Below are positions 37,704 to 45,629 of a stretch of DNA of 45,629 bases, one piece after another. Both the position numbers and the translations under genes were made by a program. The stretch's first letter is position 1, and every line of letters starts with the position of its first letter. The notes beneath the pieces were generated by a model. That model was not told where the DNA came from. It searched no databases and worked only from the letters and a program-made list of their open reading frames with translations. The stretch is taken from the NCBI GenBank assembly GCA_018262815.1, contig JADFDN010000007.1, positions 1-45,629 on the forward strand. Direction: 5' to 3'. The DNA is from Thiobacillus sp. Lineage in GTDB: Bacteria > Pseudomonadota > Gammaproteobacteria > Burkholderiales > Thiobacillaceae.

Positions 37704-38771
37704 ATGGCTGAACTGGTTCTCGATTCCGTCTCACAGTCGTACGCCAAACGACAGATCATCGCCGATCTCAGCTTCACCCTGCCCGAAGGCGCCATCGGCT
37801 GCCTGCTCGGCCCGTCGGGCTGCGGCAAGACCACGGCGTTGCGCTGCATCTCCGGATTCGAGCCGATCCAGAGTGGCGAGATCCGCATCGGCGGCGAAGT
37901 CGTCAGCCGCCCCGGCTGGATGCTGCCTGCCGAAAAGCGCCGCGTCGGCATGGTGTTCCAGGACTACGCGCTGTTTCCGCATCTGACGGTGGCGAAGAAC
38001 GTCGGCTTCGGCCTGCGCGGCGTCACCCAGGAAGCCAGGCAGGCGCGCATCGCCGAATTGCTGGACCTGGTGGGGCTGGCCGGCCACGCCGAACAGTTTC
38101 CACACCAGCTTTCCGGCGGCCAGCAGCAGCGGGTGGCGCTGGCCCGTGCCCTGGCGCCGCGCCCGCGCCTGATCCTGATGGACGAACCCTTCTCCAACCT
38201 TGACGTCGAACTGCGCGAACGCCTGTCGCTCGAGGTGCGCGACATTCTCAAGCGCGAAGCCACCACTGCGCTGATCGTCACCCACGACCAGCACGAGGCC
38301 TTCTCGCTGGCCGACTGGGTCGGCGTCATGCACGAAGGCCGCATCCAGCAGTGGGACACGCCCTACAACCTGTATCACGAACCGGTCAACCGCTTCGTCG
38401 CCGACTTCGTCGGCCAAGGTGCGTTGGTCACCGGCGAGGTCATCAACGACCATCAGGTGGAAATCGAGCTCGGCGTGCTGAACGGCCACATTCCGGTCGA
38501 GTGCGATGCCAGCGGCTGCGACGAATGCGTGCGCAGCTGCCACGTCGACGTGCTGCTGCGGCCCGACGACATCATCCACGACGACGACAGCCTGCTGATG
38601 GCCGAAGTCGAGAACAAGGCCTTCCGCGGCGCCGAATTCCTCTACACGCTGAAGCTGCCGAGCGGCCAGCGCGCGCTGTCGCTGGTGCCCTCGCATCACA
38701 ACCATGCCATCGGCGAAAAAATCGGCATCAAGCTGGCGGTCGACCACGTCGTGGCGTTTCGCCGGGAGTAA
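37704..38771 (+). CDS. fbpC: Ferric iron ABC transporter, ATP-binding protein with cysteine cluster
   Basis: This 355-residue ATPase powers FbpB. Walker A GPSGCGKTT is at 36-44, signature LSGGQQQR at 136-143, Walker B LILMDEPFSNLD at 157-168, with a TOBE-like regulatory region at about 240-355. That region contains an unusual cysteine cluster, Cys267, 272, 275 and 279 (CX4CX2CX3CH), which could hold zinc or an iron-sulfur centre; this is inference. The ATG at 37704 lies 5 bases after fbpB. The sensor kinase GTG follows 4 bases after the stop. Confidence 0.92.
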   Translation: MAELVLDSVSQSYAKRQIIADLSFTLPEGAIGCLLGPSGCGKTTALRCISGFEPIQSGEIRIGGEVVSRPGWMLPAEKRRVGMVFQDYALFPHLTVAKNVGFGLRGVTQEARQARIAELLDLVGLAGHAEQFPHQLSGGQQQRVALARALAPRPRLILMDEPFSNLDVELRERLSLEVRDILKREATTALIVTHDQHEAFSLADWVGVMHEGRIQQWDTPYNLYHEPVNRFVADFVGQGALVTGEVINDHQVEIELGVLNGHIPVECDASGCDECVRSCHVDVLLRPDDIIHDDDSLLMAEVENKAFRGAEFLYTLKLPSGQRALSLVPSHHNHAIGEKIGIKLAVDHVVAFRRE

Positions 38772-38775
38772 ACCC

Positions 38776-41349
<2,574 letters not shown>

Positions 41350-41356
41350 CGCCGCA

Positions 41357-41384
41357 TTGACGCCTGCGTTGTGGCGCGTAGGAT
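41357..41384 (+). promoter_or_regulatory. Sigma-70 promoter of the DUF302 gene
   Basis: TTGACG, a 16-base spacer, then TAGGAT lies 28 bases before the ATG. It has a good -35 and fair -10, placing transcription start near 41391. Confidence 0.55.
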
Positions 41385-41411
41385 GAAAATTCATTCCCCG
41401 GGAGACATGCC

Positions 41412-42119
41412 ATGATGCGCCTACTTGTATTCGCTCTCGTCTGGTCTTTCAGCATGCCCGCCGCTGCCGCCGACACGTCCGCAGCACGCCCCGAAGACGC
41501 TGCGCAGCAAGGCTGGATCGGCGTCACCCCCACCCCCCACGGACCTGTGCTGATCCAGCAGGGCATGCCCCCGCCCTATCGCGACTATCAGATGAGCCGC
41601 GTCCTCGCTCCCGAGGAACGGCAGCAGTGGCTGCAGATGGCGATGCCGGCGGTGGGCAACATGATGCAGGTCGATGCGCGCGAGGCGATGAACCATTTCG
41701 CCATCAAGTACCAGGCCAGGCCCGGACTCGGCTTCGACGACGTGGTGCAGTCGATGAAGCTGCGCGCCAATCAGGTCAATCTCAAATACGTGGGCACCAA
41801 CGCGATGTGGCGTGATTTCCAGGCCGTACTCGGCGACATGGATGCGCCGCGCGTCGAAATTCTCAGCTTCTGCGACATTGCCATCGGCCGCGACCTGCTG
41901 AAAGTCCTGCCCGAGATGATCGTGTTCTTCCCTTGCCGCATCGCGGTGATGGAAGACGCCGACAAGAACATCTGGGTGCTGATGCTGGACTGGGACATCA
42001 CCTGGCTCAACCTCGCCGGCAAGCGGCTCGGCATGACGCCGGAACTGCGCAGCGGTTTCCTGTCCATCCGCGAAAAAATGGACAGCGTGATGCGCGCCGG
42101 CGCCAACGGCGAGCTATAA
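41412..42119 (+). CDS. Exported DUF302-family protein
   Basis: This 235-residue protein has a signal peptide (about 1-20, ending AAA-AD). GLGFDDVVQSMKLRANQVNLKYVG and the cysteine-containing segments EILSFCDIAIGR and FPCRIAVMEDADKNIWVLMLD match DUF302 as I remember it. The two cysteines could form a disulfide or bind metal. CGGGAGA stands 8 bases before the ATG pair (41412 or 41415). DUF302 proteins are often found near sulfur- or redox-related genes; the function is not settled. It has its own promoter and is separate from the kinase gene. Confidence 0.8.
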   Translation: MMRLLVFALVWSFSMPAAAADTSAARPEDAAQQGWIGVTPTPHGPVLIQQGMPPPYRDYQMSRVLAPEERQQWLQMAMPAVGNMMQVDAREAMNHFAIKYQARPGLGFDDVVQSMKLRANQVNLKYVGTNAMWRDFQAVLGDMDAPRVEILSFCDIAIGRDLLKVLPEMIVFFPCRIAVMEDADKNIWVLMLDWDITWLNLAGKRLGMTPELRSGFLSIREKMDSVMRAGANGEL

Positions 42120-42209
42120 ACAGCGCCGCACACGGCCCAAAAAACCTGAATGCCCGCCGCCCCGGCGGGATGGCACCATACGGGATTCTTCACCGTCGTG
42201 GCTCGCCGC

Positions 42210-43232
42210 ATGCTTCCGTTCACCTCGCACGCCGCCCTGCAACAGCGCTTTGCCGACGGGCTCGCCGCCATGCTGGAAAACCACCGCGGCCTCGGCGTCT
42301 ACATCCTCGTGCTGGCCAATGCCGTCTGCGATGCCCGGCTGTGGACGCAGCTTGCGCCCGCACTCGCGACGCGTCATGCCGAACTGGCCGAACGCGTCAC
42401 GGCTGCGCTGCGGGCCGGCCAGAAACTGGACGAGCCGGACGACGACGTGCTGGTTTTTCTGAAGCTGCTCGCGATCGGCCTGGAGCATCTGACACCGCTG
42501 GAAAACCGTCGCGCCGGGCCGTGGGAGGTGATGTTCAATCCCCTCCGCGCGCTGCGCCCGCCACGCACCAGCAGCATGAAATTCGAGGGCCTGCTGCAAG
42601 CTTTCGATCCCTCGGGTTTTCATTTCAACAAGGCCTTCCTCGCGAAAGAAGTGCTGTGGGAAGGCCCCCTCGCCGGCAAGCCGGCACGCCTGCTGTACAA
42701 CAAATTTCCTTTCGCCCGCCTGCACGGCCTCCTGGTTCCCGAACCTCTGCGCGAACTGCCGCAAATCCTCACCCCCGAACTGCACGGCTGGGCCTGGCAC
42801 CTGTGCGCGCACGCGGGCATGCGCGGCCTCTGCCTCGGCTACAACAGCTTTGGCGCCGGCGCATCGGTCAACCACCTGCATTTCCAAAGCTTCGCGCAGC
42901 CCGATCCGCTGCCGGTGCAGGACCCGCGCTTTGCCCACAACGGCGGCAGCGAGCCCTACCCGCTGCCCTGCAAGCGCTTCACCGAGCCTGCCGATGCCTG
43001 GTTCGAACTCGACCGACTGCACGAGCAGAGCATCCCCTACAACCTGATCTACAGCAAGAATTGCCTCCATCTCATCGCCCGCGTGCCGCAGGACAGCGGC
43101 CAGTTGACCACGCAGAGCCGCGGATACGGCTGGAGCGAGATGGCGGGCGCGGTGACGCTGTTCAGCCGGGAAGCTTACGAGGGCCTGCAAGCTTCGGCAT
43201 TCGAAAAAAATCTTGGGCGGTTTGCGCCGTAG
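42210..43232 (+). CDS. HIT-superfamily protein, GDP-sugar/Ap4A phosphorylase-like
   Basis: This is a 340-residue cytoplasmic protein from ATG 42210 (GTG 42198 is possible). The ORF from 42150 includes a CCCGCC/GGCGGG hairpin that is more likely the end of the upstream transcript. SVNHLHFQSF carries the HxHx core of the histidine triad superfamily. LLYNKFPFARLHGLLVPE and GYNSFGAGASVNHLHFQ resemble the GDP-hexose phosphorylase (VTC2/GDPGP1) and Ap4A phosphorylase group. It probably acts on a nucleotide-linked substrate through a histidine intermediate; which one cannot be told. The N-terminal 100 residues have no family I recognise. Confidence 0.65.
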   Translation: MLPFTSHAALQQRFADGLAAMLENHRGLGVYILVLANAVCDARLWTQLAPALATRHAELAERVTAALRAGQKLDEPDDDVLVFLKLLAIGLEHLTPLENRRAGPWEVMFNPLRALRPPRTSSMKFEGLLQAFDPSGFHFNKAFLAKEVLWEGPLAGKPARLLYNKFPFARLHGLLVPEPLRELPQILTPELHGWAWHLCAHAGMRGLCLGYNSFGAGASVNHLHFQSFAQPDPLPVQDPRFAHNGGSEPYPLPCKRFTEPADAWFELDRLHEQSIPYNLIYSKNCLHLIARVPQDSGQLTTQSRGYGWSEMAGAVTLFSREAYEGLQASAFEKNLGRFAP

Positions 43233-43314
43233 CGCCTTTCGGCAGGTGCCGGACGGGCCCTCATCCCGCCACACAGAATCCCGTTCCCCGTTTTCCTTCC
43301 AGTAGAATGGCCTC

Positions 43315-43797
43315 ATGTTCTACCTAGACCTGTTTTCGGCGCTCAACCGCCGTGTTGACTATGTTTTGATCGGCGGCCTCGCCATTGCGCTCCACGGCAT
43401 CGAACGGGCAACGATGGATATCGACGTAACGGTAGCAATGACGCCCGACAATCTCTCCGCACTAGTGGAGATGGCGCGCGAGCTCGGCATGAAGCCCGTG
43501 TTGCCGGTCCCGCTTGACGCTTTGTCCGATCTCGATCAATTGGCGCAATGGCATCGCGAACGCAATCTCGAAGCCTTTGCATTGCGCGCCCCCGGCCTGG
43601 CGGGGGTCACGCTGGATGTACTGCTTTACCCTCCGGTCGACTACGCAGACATGCGCAGTCGGGCAGTGCGCTTTCAAGCAGGCAATGTACCGGTGGTGGT
43701 TGCTTCCATCGACGACCTGATTGCCATGAAGCAGGCCGTCGGCCGCCCGATCGACCTTGCCGACATCGAACACCTCAAACGCCTGAAGGAAACCTGA
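43315..43797 (+). CDS. Nucleotidyltransferase-like protein (AbiEii/MNT type)
   Basis: This 160-residue protein has the minimal nucleotidyltransferase core GGLAIALHGIERATMDIDV, with the GG helix and metal-binding Asp35 and Asp37. A third acidic residue is in TLDVLLYPP (about 101-109). The C-terminal SIDDLIAMKQAVGRPIDLADIEHL is typical of AbiEii-like and DUF6036-like proteins. Such proteins are often the enzymatic half of toxin-antitoxin pairs. A TAGAAT box only 7 bases before the ATG suggests a nearly leaderless transcript. It is followed 2 bases later by a 60-residue partner gene. Confidence 0.75.
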   Translation: MFYLDLFSALNRRVDYVLIGGLAIALHGIERATMDIDVTVAMTPDNLSALVEMARELGMKPVLPVPLDALSDLDQLAQWHRERNLEAFALRAPGLAGVTLDVLLYPPVDYADMRSRAVRFQAGNVPVVVASIDDLIAMKQAVGRPIDLADIEHLKRLKET

Positions 43798-43799
43798 AT

Positions 43800-43982
43800 A
43801 TGGCTTTCGACCCGGGCGACCGGACCTACTACATCAGCGATGCGCGACTACATGCGTTTCGCGCATTGCCGGCCGAGGACAAACTGCGCTGGGTTGAAGA
43901 ACTCGCAGCGTTTCTTCGGATAACCCGGCCAGCCGAGAAAACGTACGCAGGCCAAGGCAAGGAAGCGAAACAAGCTTCTTAA
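43800..43982 (+). CDS. Small partner protein of the nucleotidyltransferase
   Basis: This 60-residue protein starts at ATG 43800, 2 bases after the nucleotidyltransferase stop, with AAGGAA about 9 bases upstream. YYISDARLHAFRALPAEDKLRWVEELAAFLR predicts amphipathic helices. I recall similar short proteins beside nucleotidyltransferase genes. It may be an antitoxin or a regulatory partner, but this is inference from pairing. The tail is polar and probably disordered. Confidence 0.6.
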   Translation: MAFDPGDRTYYISDARLHAFRALPAEDKLRWVEELAAFLRITRPAEKTYAGQGKEAKQAS

Positions 43983-44021
43983 GCATATGGCAAACGAAGC
44001 GCAATCCAAGGGGCACAAGAC

Positions 44022-44726
44022 CTAGCCCCCGACTTCCTTCCGCGGCCGCCCCACCCCCTTCGAAACCGTGCGGCGCTGCGTCAACTGCTCGATTTCCTCC
44101 TTGAACCCGTCGCTCCCCAGCGCCCAGCCCTTGTGCGTGCAGCCGCGGATGGCTTTCAAATCGTCGTTCGACACCGCCGCGCGGAATAGCAGTCGATAGG
44201 CCGCCTGCCGGTCGGCCGCATTGCGGCCCAGGCGCAGGTATTCCCGGTGCGGCATCAGCCAGTTCGAATTCGGGCCGGATTCGCCTTGCGCGTTGAAGGC
44301 GTGGCTCGACCAAGGGTAGTCTCGGGGATGCGCCACCATCCCCGCTCGCACCGGGTTGAGTTCGATGTAGCGCATCAAGGTCAGCAGATAGCGCTCGCTG
44401 TCCACCACCGTCGCCCGGTAGCGCCCTTCCCACAGCGTGCCACTGCGGTTGTACGTGTAATTGAAGTACTGCACGTATTTTCGCCCCACCGACTGGAAGA
44501 CCTTGCTGATGCTGTCGTCGAATTCAGGCGTGGCCAGCAGGTGGATATGGTTGGTCATCCACACATAGGCGTGGATCGCCAGGCCATGCTTGAGCGAAGC
44601 CTCGACCAGGGCGTCGCGAAAGAACTGGTAGTCCGCCTCAGCGGCGAAGATGGTCTGGCGGTTGTTGCCGCGCTGGATGATGTGCTGCGGGTGACCGGGA
44701 ATGACGTAGCGGGGAAGACGGGCCAT
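44022..44726 (-). mobile_element. REP-associated tyrosine transposase (RAYT, Y1/IS200-like)
   Basis: This is a 234-residue single-strand DNA transposase of the HUH Y1 type from ATG 44726 (MARLPRYV); the track's start adds 11 unlikely residues. RGNNRQTIF, the HUH motif NHIHLL (about 61-66) and the helix with the candidate nucleophilic tyrosine (KYVQYFNYTYNRSGTLWEGRYR) are intact, followed by YIELNPVRAGM. The C-terminus (about 150-234) is a family-typical extension ending GVGRPRKEVGG. RAYTs are usually domesticated single-copy genes that move REP sequences. Two 31-base repeats stand upstream of it. Confidence 0.9.
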
Positions 44727-44764
44727 GGGGGCAGCGATACCGGGGGATGCCCGCAGCATAGCAC

Positions 44765-44826
44765 TAAATTAATCGTGTCTGACCCCTTTTATTTCTAAAT
44801 TAATCGTGTCTGACCCCTTTTATTTC
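44765..44826. repeat. Two tandem 31-bp repeats beside the transposase
   Basis: TAAATTAATCGTGTCTGACC... repeated exactly twice (44765-44795, 44796-44826), followed by a partial TTTTATTTC. I recall TCGTGTCTGACCCC-type sequences beside transposases of this family in other genomes. They are probably linked to RAYT activity or to its transcript. Confidence 0.85.
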
Positions 44827-44844
44827 TTTTATTTCGGTGTGCCG

Positions 44845-45129
44845 CTATTCTTTAGGAGCCCACTGCTGGATACGCATGGCAAGCAATATTCCGCCAAGGA
44901 TGTACACGCCCGGGATCATTCCAACCCGCACCCAGAGCGGGGCGGGCAACAACAGACTCAATGGGATAACGAGGAATGCGGCAGCGCCGTATATGCCAGA
45001 AACGATAGACGGACGCCTAACTGGCCGATGATGTTTACCGCAATATGCGCAGGTATTGCGGAATAACCGGAACCAAGGCAGCGGTTTCCCGCACGAGTAA
45101 CACTGGGTTAATTCATTACCTAATTTCAT
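44845..45129 (-). CDS. Zinc-ribbon two-helix membrane protein, candidate immunity protein
   Basis: This 94-residue protein has an N-terminal zinc ribbon CYSC-x13-CAYC (Cys10, 13, 27, 30) followed by two membrane helices (about 43-64 and 68-87). Its ATG overlaps the stop of the Rhs-type toxin tip by 4 bases (ATGA), the usual place for an immunity gene. A membrane immunity protein would suit a membrane-acting toxin. I do not recognise the family. It could also be an unrelated small membrane protein. Confidence 0.6.
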   Translation of the reverse strand: MKLGNELTQCYSCGKPLPWFRLFRNTCAYCGKHHRPVRRPSIVSGIYGAAAFLVIPLSLLLPAPLWVRVGMIPGVYILGGILLAMRIQQWAPKE

Positions 45130-45629
45130 TGAATATTCCCGAACAAGATTGCCCGCAAAACATCGGCTTGGCTATTCAGATTCACCCCAGCATTCAATAC
45201 GTTCCCGGTTACTGCGCCAACGCTAGCTGTCGCTCCTACCGGACCGCTCAACGTACTGATGGCGCCCGCTGTTGCCAAACGAGCCCCCAGCCTCCCCTGA
45301 AGGTTCGATTCCTGCTCGGGGCTCAGATTCATACACGCGATGCAAGCGATTTTCATTGCCTGTTGAGGATTGTCACGAATCAGATTTAGGGCATCGATCA
45401 CAACACGCTCCCCGGCCAATGCCTGTATCCGACGCTCTTCACCCAACAACCCATTGACCGCCAACGCGTGTTTTGGAAGGTCGTACAAGACCCCTTTGAA
45501 GTAACTTCCAATACCGCTTCCGGCACCCTTCACTAAACCGCGTGTGCAGTCAAAGTGCATACAATAATTATAAAGATACCCAAACGCCCCCGTACTCGCG
45601 CCGTTCTCGAATTTCCCACCGCCGATCAC
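45126..45629 (-). CDS. Rhs-type polymorphic toxin, C-terminal tip (partial, cut by window edge)
   Basis: The frame is open to the window edge; the M of the track is an internal GTG, so the gene continues upstream outside the window. The visible 167 residues begin IGGGKFENGASTGAFGYLYN, the linker seen near the C-terminus of Rhs/YD-repeat and related polymorphic toxins, just before the variable toxin domain. The tip has a cysteine pair (IACIACMN) and a Gly/Ala-rich, weakly hydrophobic stretch (GARLATAGAISTLSGPVGATASVGAVTG) that could act on membranes. No known nuclease or deaminase motif is seen. The stop overlaps the small zinc-ribbon gene. Confidence 0.7.
   Translation of the reverse strand: MIGGGKFENGASTGAFGYLYNYCMHFDCTRGLVKGAGSGIGSYFKGVLYDLPKHALAVNGLLGEERRIQALAGERVVIDALNLIRDNPQQAMKIACIACMNLSPEQESNLQGRLGARLATAGAISTLSGPVGATASVGAVTGNVLNAGVNLNSQADVLRAILFGNIQ

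Overview
The window looks like a piece of the chromosome of a GC-rich betaproteobacterium. A Thiobacillus-like or related sulfur/iron-oxidiser lineage is my guess, from memory of gene orders only. Support comes from the housekeeping neighbourhoods: nadE-glnB, bamD divergent from rluD-pgeF, clpB, tamA-tamB, surE-pcm-nlpD-rpoS, ubiB and fbpABC. Proteins are betaproteobacterial in style. There are no rRNA, tRNA or CRISPR genes and no phage genes that I can see.

Layout. 1-454: tail of nadE overlapping glnB. 455-5276: a lower-GC accessory block holding an exported HExxH/TPR protein, an exported DUF900-type alpha/beta hydrolase and a solitary BrnA antitoxin, wedged between glnB and bamD. 5277-12742: bamD, rluD-pgeF, a nadC/acetyltransferase/exported DNA ligase operon, and clpB with a heat-shock-like promoter and a strong terminator. 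12786-15108: an L,D-transpeptidase, a small exported protein, and a PEP-CTERM protein preceded by a well-formed sigma-54 promoter and an upstream inverted repeat. 15286-24955: tamAB, then surE-pcm-nlpD-rpoS and a YrfG-type phosphatase. 25018-25658: two ~277 bp copies of an intergenic repeat in opposite orientation, lying between convergent genes.

25657-34908: a YoaA/DinG helicase, a hydrolase translationally coupled to a dual GGDEF-EAL protein, ubiB, a seven-copy 56-bp tandem repeat, a helical DUF6781-like protein, an NlpC/P60 peptidase and an unknown exported protein. 34931-41349: a Fur-box-controlled ferric iron ABC transporter (fbpABC) followed 4 bp later by a hybrid sensor kinase. An intrinsic terminator lies at the fbpA-fbpB junction, and FbpC carries an unusual four-cysteine cluster. 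41357-45629: DUF302 protein, HIT-like protein, a nucleotidyltransferase plus small-protein pair, a REP-type (RAYT) transposase with two 31-bp repeats, and at the right edge the C-terminal tip of an Rhs-type polymorphic toxin overlapping a small zinc-ribbon membrane protein that is a candidate immunity gene.

Functional themes are envelope assembly and maintenance (BamD, TamAB, NlpD, L,D-transpeptidase, NlpC/P60), stress survival (ClpB, RpoS, SurE, Pcm), NAD synthesis (NadE, NadC) and iron uptake. The most promising candidates for undescribed biology are the toxin/immunity tip (44845-45629), the FbpC cysteine cluster, the sigma-54/inverted-repeat control region of the PEP-CTERM gene, and the hairpin-encoding 56-bp array. 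All functional calls are by reading motifs; no database search was run.
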